Under the pieces are notes generated by a model that did no database searches, was not told where the DNA came from, and saw only the letters and a list, made by a program, of their open reading frames with translations. From NCBI GenBank assembly GCA_045106815.1, contig JBGCFG010000009.1, positions 124,001 to 188,000 of the forward strand: a stretch of 64,000 bases of DNA. Direction: 5' to 3'. Of the stretch, positions 26,384-34,543 are shown in pieces. The translations under genes were made by a program, and so were the position numbers. The DNA comes from JAUIAI01 sp045106815. GTDB taxonomy: Bacteria > Pseudomonadota > Gammaproteobacteria > Burkholderiales > Burkholderiaceae_E. Within the stretch, counting starts at the first letter, position 1, and every line of letters begins with the position of its first letter.

Positions 26384-26510
26384 AAGTAACGCAGCTACTC
26401 GGGGAAGCAAGCCGCGCTTTCTGCCTTAAAACTAACCATCAATGCCAACTGGCATCGATCCTTAGACAGAGCACTGAGCAAAACCCATCTCACCGTCCAT
26501 CCGAAAATCC
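26318..26510 (-). ncRNA. Candidate small RNA in the purL-kinase gap
   Basis: Reading the minus strand, three structures line up: a nine-base-pair hairpin (26438-26459, ATCGATGCC/GGCATTGAT with a four-base loop) closed further by CTAA/TTAG; an 11-base-pair stem (26380-26404) with several G-T pairs; and the terminator described separately. The 11-bp stem and the terminator share four bases, so they cannot form together. A weak promoter-like pair (TTGCCA, 17 bases, CACATT) lies near 26525. The 5' end is a guess. I could not match it to 6S, 4.5S, tmRNA or RNase P. Confidence 0.4.
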
Positions 26511-26567
26511 TTGGCTTAATGTGAAATGATTTCGCTTTCCTGGCAATCGGGCATTTTCGCCCCCTGA

Positions 26568-26585
26568 CCCTAGGGCTATCCCTAG
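26568..26585. promoter_or_regulatory. Inverted repeat CCTAGGG-N4-CCCTAGG, candidate operator
   Basis: A perfect seven-base inverted repeat with a four-base spacer (CCTAGGGCTATCCCTAGG) lies about 150 bases before the annotated start of the CHASE kinase gene. LuxR/NarL-type regulators bind such short palindromes, and the operon encodes one, so autoregulation is plausible. No second copy was noticed in the window. Confidence 0.45.
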
Positions 26586-26731
26586 GATGCGAGAGGCATA
26601 CAATTAGCTGCGACAGATAGGGCGTGGCACGTCGCCCATAGCGGAGAAATGTCATCACAGGCAGCCACCCAGTCAGACCACCATTTAAAACTCGAGCAAG
26701 GGGATTCGTTCTGGCGCCACTCGTTGGACTG

Positions 26732-28810
26732 GTGCTGGGTGTCGCCCTGACGCTTGGGCTTTGGTCGCACGCGAGTCGCCTGAGTGCGCAGAATGCGCAG
26801 GAGATGTTCACGCAACGGGTCGACCTTGCCAATCTGGCAATCGACCGCGTGTTTGGCGAGTTAACGAGCCTCCTAAGCATGGTCAAGAGCATTGCCGAAA
26901 CGGATCCCAGTTTTGAAAGGCCGCTTTTCAATGCGACTTTGAGAGGCCAGAACCAGAGACTGTTCAGTGCCGGTCTGCAATACATCGGGTTTATCAAGGC
27001 GTCAGCTGCATCAGAGTGCACCGACCCCACTACGGGTCTGCCGTCGGCCACAGGCGGAGCGCCGGCCATGCTTGGAGAAGGGTGCCTCAGCCTGGATATG
27101 GTTTATCCCAGGCCGACCAATGAACATGTGCTTGGCCAATTGCAGGTGACAGAACGCCCTGACTTATCGGGCGCAATTATTCGCGCAATGGACTACGGCT
27201 ACCTCGCACTGACGCCGCCGCTGCCCGCATCAAGAAACAATCATGCGCAACCGGGCCTGATCATTTACCTGCCGGTTTATCAGCGCAACGAGTCACTGGC
27301 GACCGTACCTGCCAGACGACAGGCGCTTGCCGGTATGGTGGTCGCGGCCATGTCTCTGGAAGACATGGTGAGGGCTGAACTCGGTGGCGAGTACTTTGAA
27401 ACGACTAATGTTCGCATTCGCGACTTTGGCCTGGTCGGTCGCGCGCGGGCGAGCAACGCCGACAGTACCGTTGTCCTTGATGCAAGGTCACTTTTAAGGC
27501 CAACAGCCAACGCTGACTTAGCCAGCGCTATCGCACTTGAGGACGGTACGTCTAATCGTCAACAAGTGAGCTTCAATCGGCAACCTGCAGGCCGATACTG
27601 GTCGGTTGAATTTGCTGAAATTTCCCCGGCATCAAGCCTGTCGAATGTGCTCACCGCGCCCAGAATGGTTTTGTTGCTTGGCGCCCTAATGACCGCGGCG
27701 CTTTGCGCTTATCTGCATATCTTATCGAGGGGACGACGACAGGCTGAGCGCCTGGCCAGCCGAATGACCCAACACCTGCATGAGCGGGAGGGTCAACTGC
27801 GCCAGGCACTTGATGCTGCGGATATGGGAAGCTGGACATGGCGAGCAGATCACAGCGGTTTTGATGCTGATTCACGTGCGATGAACCTACTCGGACTTGG
27901 GTCAGGCGAGATTGGCCGTTTGTTCGATCAACTGCGTTCCGAAGACCAGGTCACAGCCGAAAGAGCGCTTGAGCGTTCAATCAGCGAGAACACCTCGTTC
28001 TATGTTGAAGGCCGCCTGAAACCAACGGAGCAGGGCACGCGCTGGGTTGAACTCTCTGCCCAACTGTCGCTCAGTGATGACAAGACAGTGACTAGAGCCA
28101 CCGGACTGGTGCGCGATATTACCCAGCGGGTTGAAGTGCTCCTGGCCAAGCGCCAACTGCACGGCAAACTGATTTATGCCGAGGAACGGGAGCGCCGCCG
28201 AATTGCCCGTGAACTTCACGATCAGCTTGGCCAGGAAATTACCGCTTTGTCACTTGGCCTGCGCAACCTGGAACAGATGACGAATGCCTCGGCCGCGCGA
28301 AGCGATTTGCTTAGTGGGCTTAAAAAGCTGGTTGGCGAGATCGACACAAGAGTCGATCGGTTCACGCTTGATTTGCGTCCGGTGGTGCTCGATGACCTGG
28401 GACTCGAAGCGGCACTGCAGGCACACTTCTCGCAATGGACTGATGTGCATGGCATCGAACTCAACTCTCATCTCGCTGGTCTGGCGGGCGCCAAATTGCC
28501 ATTCGAGCACACCACCACAGTGTTCCGCGTAGTCCAGGAGTCACTCACCAATGTCGCCAGGCACGCTCAGGCTTCTCGCGTCGACGTGATTGTTGAACTG
28601 TCTGAGGCGGAAATCAGAGTCGTTATTGAAGACAACGGCACTGGCCGGCTGAAACCTGTTGAGCCGCAAAGTTATGGACTGATGGGCATGAGTGAGCGCG
28701 TTGAAGCACTAGGGGGACAGTTTCGAGCCGAGTCATCACCTGACGCCGGATTCTCAGTCTTTGTACGTCTGCCCGTCACAGTCGAAAGCACAGCCCTGGC
28801 AAGCCAATGA
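26732..28810 (+). CDS. CHASE-domain sensor histidine kinase (NarX/UhpB type)
   Basis: A membrane kinase of at least 692 residues. The N-terminus is a membrane helix, followed by a periplasmic region (about residues 25-300) resembling the CHASE ligand-binding domain (LFNATLRGQNQRLFSAGLQYIGF, LGEGCLSLDMVYPRPTNEHV). A second helix at about 308-331 leads to a PAS-like segment (ALDAADMGSWTWRADHSGFD) and a HisKA_3 domain with RRRIARELHDQLGQEITALS, phospho-acceptor about His496, and an ATPase with VVIEDNGTGRLKP. The start is unresolved. GTG 26732 cuts the first helix in half; the frame is open back to 26642 and GFVLAPLVGLVLGVALTLGLW would complete the helix, but no ATG, GTG or TTG lies there. ATG 26649 is in another frame. 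The stop overlaps the regulator start (ATGA). Confidence 0.88.
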   Translation: MLGVALTLGLWSHASRLSAQNAQEMFTQRVDLANLAIDRVFGELTSLLSMVKSIAETDPSFERPLFNATLRGQNQRLFSAGLQYIGFIKASAASECTDPTTGLPSATGGAPAMLGEGCLSLDMVYPRPTNEHVLGQLQVTERPDLSGAIIRAMDYGYLALTPPLPASRNNHAQPGLIIYLPVYQRNESLATVPARRQALAGMVVAAMSLEDMVRAELGGEYFETTNVRIRDFGLVGRARASNADSTVVLDARSLLRPTANADLASAIALEDGTSNRQQVSFNRQPAGRYWSVEFAEISPASSLSNVLTAPRMVLLLGALMTAALCAYLHILSRGRRQAERLASRMTQHLHEREGQLRQALDAADMGSWTWRADHSGFDADSRAMNLLGLGSGEIGRLFDQLRSEDQVTAERALERSISENTSFYVEGRLKPTEQGTRWVELSAQLSLSDDKTVTRATGLVRDITQRVEVLLAKRQLHGKLIYAEERERRRIARELHDQLGQEITALSLGLRNLEQMTNASAARSDLLSGLKKLVGEIDTRVDRFTLDLRPVVLDDLGLEAALQAHFSQWTDVHGIELNSHLAGLAGAKLPFEHTTTVFRVVQESLTNVARHAQASRVDVIVELSEAEIRVVIEDNGTGRLKPVEPQSYGLMGMSERVEALGGQFRAESSPDAGFSVFVRLPVTVESTALASQ

Positions 28811-29460
28811 CAACACTGAAAATTTTGTTAGTTGATGACCACACTCTCATGCGAGAGGGGGTCAAGATGCTGCTCGATACGCAAGACGATATGGCCGTTG
28901 TGGGTGAAGCGTCAGAAGGCGTTGAAGCGCTTCGTAAATGCGCAGAGCTGGACCCCGATATTGTCGTGATGGACCTTTCAATGCCGGCGATGGATGGCGC
29001 CAGAGCAACTGAGAAACTGAAAGAACTCGCACCATCTGTAAAAGTCATAGCACTGACCCGTCATGTTGACCAGGGTTATCTGCATCATGCGATGCGAGCC
29101 GGTGCCAAGGGATATGTCGTCAAGAAGGCAGCGGGTGATGAGCTATTGACCGCGATCAGAACCGTGGCGCGGGGTGAGCCGTATATAGACCCCGGTTTGG
29201 CCAGCCGTTTTGTCGGTAGCATGCTCAAGAGCACTCCCGCGCAGACCCAAGCCGGCATTAAGCCCCTGAGCCCGCGTGAGGAACAGGTGTTGAGATTGAT
29301 TGCACTGGGACACAGCAACGCCGAGATCGCCGCGCAATTGGGGATTAGCGTCAAGACGGTTGAGTATCAACGCTCTCGCGGCATGAACAAACTGGGCATG
29401 CGCTCACGCGTGGACATCATCCAGCATGCCGTACGGGAAGGATGGTTACTTGATGCATAA
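28807..29460 (+). CDS. NarL/FixJ-family response regulator
   Basis: A 217-residue regulator, partner of the CHASE kinase upstream. The receiver domain has the acidic pair in LLVDDHTLMREGV, phospho-acceptor Asp56 in IVVMDLSMPAMDG, the Thr in VIALTRHVD and the Lys of KGYVVKKAAG. The C-terminal LuxR-type helix-turn-helix (about residues 150-205) includes LSPREEQVLRLIALGHSNAEI and LGISVKTVEYQRSRGMNKLG. It overlaps the kinase gene by four bases and the next gene, a TAXI binding protein, by eight bases, so the three are one tightly coupled operon. Confidence 0.94.
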   Translation: MTTLKILLVDDHTLMREGVKMLLDTQDDMAVVGEASEGVEALRKCAELDPDIVVMDLSMPAMDGARATEKLKELAPSVKVIALTRHVDQGYLHHAMRAGAKGYVVKKAAGDELLTAIRTVARGEPYIDPGLASRFVGSMLKSTPAQTQAGIKPLSPREEQVLRLIALGHSNAEIAAQLGISVKTVEYQRSRGMNKLGMRSRVDIIQHAVREGWLLDA

Positions 29461-30442
29461 ACTTGCCCTGGCGCTCTGTGCGTGCCTTTGTCTGCTGCTT
29501 TTGTCTGGTCAATCGACCCAGGCCGCCGGCGAGCGTCGCATGGTCACCATCAGCGCGGGGCAGGAAGGCGGCGTTTACTACCCGGCAGCAGGCATTCTTT
29601 GTCGTCTACTCCACCTTGAAAGTGAGCGCCACGGTATTCGCTGCGCGGTCGATCGCAGTCGCGGCTCAGTTGAAAATGTAGAGAATCTTGCCTACGGTCG
29701 CTCCGACATTGGCATTGTTCAGACCGATGTTCAATACGCTGCTATAAATGGTGAATACCGATACGACACCGCTTTACCTGTAGCAGGGCAGTTACGTTCA
29801 CTGGTTTCCTTGCATCCGGAACCCATCACCGTCGTGACCAGGCTCGATGCGCAGGTCAATGAATTCGCAGATCTGGCCGGTAAACGCGTTAATGTTGGTG
29901 AGGTTGGCTCAGGCACATTCTCAACCGCGAGCGCCCTCATGCAGGCCTATGGGTTGTCATCAAGTGATTTGAGACGTCAGCTTAACTGGGGAGCTTCTGA
30001 GGCGGCAACGGCTCTTTGCGAAAATCGTATCGACGCGATGATCCTGGTGGTGGGCCATCCGAACTCAACCGTCAGGCGGGTATCCGAGTCCTGCGCCGTT
30101 AGGCTTGTTTCAATTGGCGGCGCGGTGGCCGACAAATTGCTGACACTGAAACCGTTTTTTTCCAAAGCGATCATTGGCGCCAATACCTATGTCGGTCAGG
30201 AGCAAGATGTGTTGTCGCTGGGCGTTCGGGCATCAGTGCTGACAACCCAGGATTTACCCTTTGAGACTGCCTACGAGATCACCCGGGCGGTCATGCTCAA
30301 TCATGAGCGGCTGCAGGCGTTGCATCCCGCATTTTCATTGCTGGAGCCCCGGCAGATGGTTCAGGGCAATACTGCTCCCTGGCACCCGGGCGCGCTCAAG
30401 TTCCTCAATGAGCAAGGTCTTTTGGTGAACCAGTCAAATTGA
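29453..30442 (+). CDS. TAXI-family binding protein without a permease, probable sensor
   Basis: A 329-residue periplasmic binding protein with a Sec signal (MHKLALALCACLCLLLLSGQ...AA). It matches the other TAXI protein of this window over its whole length: VTISAGQEGGVYYPAAGILCR, SRGSVENVENLAYGRSDIGI, SLHPEPITVVTR, GKRVNVGEVGSGTFSTASAL, MILVVGHPNSTVR. No TRAP permease lies nearby. Instead it is coupled by an eight-base overlap to the regulator of a CHASE kinase system. The likely role is to bind a small ligand and present it to the kinase, as seen for other periplasmic binding proteins tied to two-component systems; this is inference. ATG 29453 fits the signal peptide. The 3' end overlaps the convergent ligase gene by nine bases. 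Confidence 0.9.
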   Translation: MHKLALALCACLCLLLLSGQSTQAAGERRMVTISAGQEGGVYYPAAGILCRLLHLESERHGIRCAVDRSRGSVENVENLAYGRSDIGIVQTDVQYAAINGEYRYDTALPVAGQLRSLVSLHPEPITVVTRLDAQVNEFADLAGKRVNVGEVGSGTFSTASALMQAYGLSSSDLRRQLNWGASEAATALCENRIDAMILVVGHPNSTVRRVSESCAVRLVSIGGAVADKLLTLKPFFSKAIIGANTYVGQEQDVLSLGVRASVLTTQDLPFETAYEITRAVMLNHERLQALHPAFSLLEPRQMVQGNTAPWHPGALKFLNEQGLLVNQSN

Positions 30443-31984
30443 TCGGTTCGTGTCCTGCCAAAACGGCTCACGCAGCTTGCGCTTGAAAATCTTGCCCGTT
30501 TCCTCACGCGGCAATGCATCCTTGAACTCTACCTGGCGTGGCACTTTGTAAGACGCCATGTGCGACTTGACGTAGTCTTTGACCTCTTGTGCTGTGAGCG
30601 ATTGGCCTGGCCTACATTGCACTGCGCACGCCAATGCTTCCCCAAATTCTGCATCCGGAATACCAAATACAGCACAGTCCAGAATTTGAGGCATGGTCGA
30701 CAGAGTCGCTTCAATTTCGGCCGGGTAAATATTCACCCCACCTGAAATCACCATGTCTGACTGCCTGTCCGACAAATACAAATAATTGTCTTCGTCCAGA
30801 TAGCCAACATCGCCGATGCTGACCAGATCCTCCACCTGGATGCGTGCCCTGTCTTCTGAGCGACCAATATAGTCAAAGTCAGGCGTGGCGGGCTGCCTCA
30901 CATAGATGCGTCCGCGTTCACCCACACCTACCGGCTGGCCGTCATCATCGAGTATCTGAATTTTTGCCTGGCCCACTGCCTTGCCGACAGACCCGGGTTT
31001 TAGAGCTGCTTCGTCGGGCGTAATCCGCGTGATGTAACCCGTCTCACTCGAGGCATAGCATTCATAAATGACTGGACCAAACCGCTCATGAAATCGCGCC
31101 TTCAACCCACTCGGACAGGGCGATCCCGTGCAGGTAACGAACTGCAGACTGCTGGTATCAAGCTTAGCCGTTTGTTCCGGCGGTAAATCAAGCAGCCGAT
31201 GAAACATGGTTGGCACCATGTAGGCGTGGGTGATTTGCTCGTCCTCAATGAGTTGCAATGTGCGCAGTGCATCAAACCTTGGCTCCAGGTATAGGCAGGT
31301 CTGGTTTTGAGCGCATTGCAATAAGTAGGTGAGCGGAGCGCTGTGATAAAGCGGCGCCGATACGAGCGTGCGCGTGCCCGGACTCAGATTCAGGACTTGC
31401 TCATATAGCGTGCGTGCCTGGTCAGCCAACTCGGTGGCCATAGCCGCCGTTGGGGGTATCCGCTTAACGCCTTTGGGGACGCCGGTAGTGCCTGAGGTGT
31501 AGGCAATGAAGCCACGCGACGGGCGCTGCTGACTGTCTTCGGGTGACCAAGGTTGGTGCGAATTCAACCACGCATCCCAATGATGATCCACTACAACGAT
31601 CCGTATGTCAGCGGGTATTGATTGCTCAATGACCTCCAGTAGCTGTGGGTCAATCAGCAAGACTTTGGCACCACTGTCGGTAAGCAAATGACCGGCTTCC
31701 TGAGCCTTAAAATGCCAATTAATCGGACAGCAATAAGCGCCCAGATCCCGAATAGCCATCACCGCCTGAATGAACGGCACATCATTGCGCAGCATCACGC
31801 AAGCAATATCACCTTCGGTCAGACCAAGATCGACAAGCGCAGTCGCCAGTTGTCTGGCCGAGCGCTTAAGCGTATGCGCTGGGGTGACTGATCCTTTGAA
31901 AATGAGGTCTGGGTACATCGCTGTTTGCATTGTCTGCTGCCAGCGCGCCAGCAGGCCGGACCGCTGTGCACGTCGGCTCTCCAT
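30434..31984 (-). CDS. Acyl-CoA ligase (AMP-forming)
   Basis: A 516-residue member of the ANL adenylate-forming family. It has the P-loop FIAYTSGTTGVPKGVKR, the motif YECYASSETGYITRI, the hinge-region aspartate in GDVGYLDEDNYLYLSDRQSD and the C-terminal catalytic Lys in PREETGKIFKRKLREP. It would activate a carboxylic acid to its CoA thioester. The gene diverges from two acyl-CoA dehydrogenase genes, so all three may degrade the same acid; the substrate cannot be read from sequence. ATG 31984 is used; an upstream in-frame TTG at 32044 would add 20 residues and remains possible. Confidence 0.88.
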   Translation of the reverse strand: MESRRAQRSGLLARWQQTMQTAMYPDLIFKGSVTPAHTLKRSARQLATALVDLGLTEGDIACVMLRNDVPFIQAVMAIRDLGAYCCPINWHFKAQEAGHLLTDSGAKVLLIDPQLLEVIEQSIPADIRIVVVDHHWDAWLNSHQPWSPEDSQQRPSRGFIAYTSGTTGVPKGVKRIPPTAAMATELADQARTLYEQVLNLSPGTRTLVSAPLYHSAPLTYLLQCAQNQTCLYLEPRFDALRTLQLIEDEQITHAYMVPTMFHRLLDLPPEQTAKLDTSSLQFVTCTGSPCPSGLKARFHERFGPVIYECYASSETGYITRITPDEAALKPGSVGKAVGQAKIQILDDDGQPVGVGERGRIYVRQPATPDFDYIGRSEDRARIQVEDLVSIGDVGYLDEDNYLYLSDRQSDMVISGGVNIYPAEIEATLSTMPQILDCAVFGIPDAEFGEALACAVQCRPGQSLTAQEVKDYVKSHMASYKVPRQVEFKDALPREETGKIFKRKLREPFWQDTNRSI

Positions 31985-32180
31985 GTTTGCCGGTACGCCC
32001 TGATGATAAGGGAAGCACTCGGCGCTCACCGCGACGCTATACAACTGAGAATGGCTCCTACGGCCCGACGGGTTGATGCCGGCAAGGCTCCTTAGTAGAT
32101 CTATTCGCCGCGCCCGGTTGGTTGAGATACCATTTCCCTTTACGTTGACCTGTCTGGCGCGCCAACAAGCTGCCCTGGCC

Positions 32181-32195
32181 GGGTAGCAACTACCC
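32181..32195. promoter_or_regulatory. Inverted repeat GGGTAG-CAA-CTACCC before acyl-CoA dehydrogenase
   Basis: A perfect six-base inverted repeat with a three-base spacer lies 21 bases before the ATG of the first acyl-CoA dehydrogenase, between divergent genes. It overlaps the probable leader, so it may be an operator or a small RNA hairpin near the ribosome site. Confidence 0.35.
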
Positions 32196-32216
32196 CGACC
32201 GAATTGGAGACATCAC

Positions 32217-33398
32217 ATGGATCTGGCATTTTCCGCAGAAGATCAGGCGTTTCGGCATGAGGTGAAGACCTGGCTTGCCGAGAACGTTCCGGCTGAGTCA
32301 CGCCGCAAAGTGCTCGACTATGAAGAACTCAGCAAAGAAGAGCTGATTGAATGGCACAAAATCCTTGCCGCTAAAGGGTGGGTAGCACCGCACTGGCCCA
32401 AGGAGTGGGGCGGGGTCGATTGGACGCCGGCGCAGAAGTTTATTTTTGAAGAAGAAACCGCCATGGCAGGGGCACCGCCAATTGCTCCGTTCGGACCCGT
32501 CATGTGTGGCTCAGTGTTGCTGCGCTTTGGCACAGAGGAACAAAAGAAACGCTTTTTGCCACGCATCTACAACTGCGATGACTTCTGGGTTCAGGGGTAT
32601 TCAGAACCAGGCTCGGGCTCAGACCTGGCTTCCCTCAAGACCCGCGCTGATCGCGACGGCGACCACTACGTCATCAATGGTCAGAAGATCTGGACAACGC
32701 TCGGGCACTACGGCGACTGGATCTTTTGCCTGGTCCGTACCGACTTCGATACCGTCAAGCGCCAGGAGGGCATTAGTTTTCTTTTGGTCGACATGAACAC
32801 ACCGGGCATCACGGTCCGGCCGCTGGTTTTGCTTGATGAAGGCCACGAAGTCAACGAGGTGTTTTTTGAGGACGTGCGCGTCCCTGTCGAAAATCTCGTG
32901 CATGAAGAAAACCAGGGTTGGACTGTTGCCAAATACCTGCTGGGCTTTGAACGACTCAACACGGGTCGAATCGGTGGGTCCAAGCGCGAGCTAATTCGCC
33001 TGAAGGAATATGCACGTAACAAGAAGCGAAATGGCCGGCCTTTGATCGAAGACCCGCGCTTTCTCGACAGACTCACCAGAGTGGAAGTCGAACTCATGGC
33101 CCTTGAAGTGACCAATATGCGCTTCATTGACGACATGCAGCGCACCGGTCAGCCACCAGGCCCGGAAGTTTCAATGCTCAAAATCAAGGGCACCGAGATT
33201 CAACAAACGTTGACTGAATTGCTGATGATGGCCGCGGGCCCTGCTGCGCGCTCGTTCAGAGCGCTTGAGTACGACGACTTCGACACTTTCTCGGCCAGTA
33301 CAGCAGCCCGTTACTTTAACTATCGCAAAACCAGCATCTACGCGGGTTCAAACGAAATACAGCGCAACATCATTGCCAAGATGGCTTTGGGCTTATAA
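32217..33398 (+). CDS. Acyl-CoA dehydrogenase, PimC-like large subunit
   Basis: A 393-residue FAD-dependent dehydrogenase that would form the alpha-beta double bond in an acyl-CoA. Recognisable parts are LAAKGWVAPHWPKEWGGVDW, the flavin-binding region YSEPGSGSDLASLKTRA with GQKIWTTLGHYGDW, and the C-terminal KTSIYAGSNEIQRNIIAKM. It is followed after 11 bases by a second, shorter and different family member. This large-plus-small pairing resembles PimC/PimD-type dehydrogenases, which act on dicarboxylyl- or other unusual acyl-CoAs as heteromers. The substrate is unknown. Confidence 0.9.
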   Translation: MDLAFSAEDQAFRHEVKTWLAENVPAESRRKVLDYEELSKEELIEWHKILAAKGWVAPHWPKEWGGVDWTPAQKFIFEEETAMAGAPPIAPFGPVMCGSVLLRFGTEEQKKRFLPRIYNCDDFWVQGYSEPGSGSDLASLKTRADRDGDHYVINGQKIWTTLGHYGDWIFCLVRTDFDTVKRQEGISFLLVDMNTPGITVRPLVLLDEGHEVNEVFFEDVRVPVENLVHEENQGWTVAKYLLGFERLNTGRIGGSKRELIRLKEYARNKKRNGRPLIEDPRFLDRLTRVEVELMALEVTNMRFIDDMQRTGQPPGPEVSMLKIKGTEIQQTLTELLMMAAGPAARSFRALEYDDFDTFSASTAARYFNYRKTSIYAGSNEIQRNIIAKMALGL

Positions 33399-33409
33399 GG
33401 AGGCTGACG

Positions 33410-34543
33410 ATGAATTTTCAATTTGATGAAGAACAGCAGGCGTTGGCCGATAGTGTTGCGAAGATTATCGAGCGCGAATATGACTTTGAGGCCCGCAAAC
33501 GCATCGTCGCCTCCGATGCCGGCCACAGCCCATCGGTTTGGGAATCAATGGCCGAGATGGGCATTATTCTGCTCCCTATGTCAGAGCCTGCCGGTGGGTT
33601 TGGCATGGGCTCGCTTGCGCTTTTCCCGGTCATGGAACAGATCGGCAAAGGCCTGTTGGTTGAGCCTCTGGTCGAGACCTTGATTGCCACACGCCTGCTC
33701 GACAGACTCGATGCCACCAATCAGGCTGACCTGCTCGCCAGCGTCGCGGCCGGCAAGGCGCGACTGTCATTTGCCCACCTGGAAGGGAATACCAGTACCG
33801 ACTTACTCGATCTCGCCGTCACCGCCAGCGGGTCGGGCAGTGATGTCAAGCTCTCGGGCAGCAAGTCCATGGTGATACTGGCCGACTCGGCAGACAAGAT
33901 CCTTGTGTCTGCCTCAGGCGGCAAAGCGGGCGACAAAAGGAGCGTTGGCTTGTATTTGGTTGATGCTAATGCCAGCGGTCTGACGCGGCGCACCATGCGA
34001 ACAATCGATAACCATCGTGCTTGCGATATCGAGTTTGACAACTGTTCGGCGCAGACCGTCGGTGCAGTTGGCGAGGGTTATGCCGCGCTGGAAGAGGCGC
34101 TTGACTTTGGCACCATGCTCGTCTGTGCGGAGGCAGTTGGCGCGATGGCATACGCCAACGAAACAACGCTTGAATATCTAAAAACACGGCAGCAGTTCGG
34201 CACACCTATTGGCGCGTTTCAGGCCCTGCAGCACCGCATGGTTGATATGACTATCAGTTGCGAGCAGGCGCGCTCGATTACCTATCTTGCGTGTGACGCC
34301 CTTGATAAGGCGGACAATTCTGAAGAGGCGGCCAGCAACCGGCGCCGACTTGTGTCAGCTGCAAAGATCAAGGTCTCGGATGCGGCTAAACATGTCGGCG
34401 AAGAGGCGATTCAATTGCATGGCGGCATGGGCATGACCAATGAAATGAAGGTCAGCCACACTTTCAAGCGCCTCACCATGATCGCAGCCGCTTTTGGTGA
34501 TGTTGACTTTCACCTTGATCGTTTTGCAGCAGCGGGCCGCTGA
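33410..34543 (+). CDS. Acyl-CoA dehydrogenase, PimD-like small subunit
   Basis: A 377-residue acyl-CoA dehydrogenase family protein. The N-terminal helical domain starts MNFQFDEEQQALADSVAKII; the middle beta domain is weakly conserved and lacks the clear flavin motif of its upstream partner, as is common in the smaller chain of two-gene dehydrogenases. The C-terminal domain has KTRQQFGTPIGAFQALQHRM and AIQLHGGMGMTNEMKVSHTF. It probably forms a heteromer with the preceding protein. Its 3' end overlaps the convergent LysR gene by 34 bases. Confidence 0.88.
   Translation: MNFQFDEEQQALADSVAKIIEREYDFEARKRIVASDAGHSPSVWESMAEMGIILLPMSEPAGGFGMGSLALFPVMEQIGKGLLVEPLVETLIATRLLDRLDATNQADLLASVAAGKARLSFAHLEGNTSTDLLDLAVTASGSGSDVKLSGSKSMVILADSADKILVSASGGKAGDKRSVGLYLVDANASGLTRRTMRTIDNHRACDIEFDNCSAQTVGAVGEGYAALEEALDFGTMLVCAEAVGAMAYANETTLEYLKTRQQFGTPIGAFQALQHRMVDMTISCEQARSITYLACDALDKADNSEEAASNRRRLVSAAKIKVSDAAKHVGEEAIQLHGGMGMTNEMKVSHTFKRLTMIAAAFGDVDFHLDRFAAAGR

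Noticed and set aside
26318..26510. 6S, 4.5S, tmRNA or RNase P RNA in the purL-kinase gap
   Set aside because: The length is near that of 6S RNA, but I could not find the 5'-3' closing stem of 6S or the signature sequences of the others.
26395..27069. Minus-strand frame of 224 codons opposite the CHASE region
   Set aside because: It is antisense to a clear coding gene, Arg/Ser-rich without family features, and has no ribosome site.
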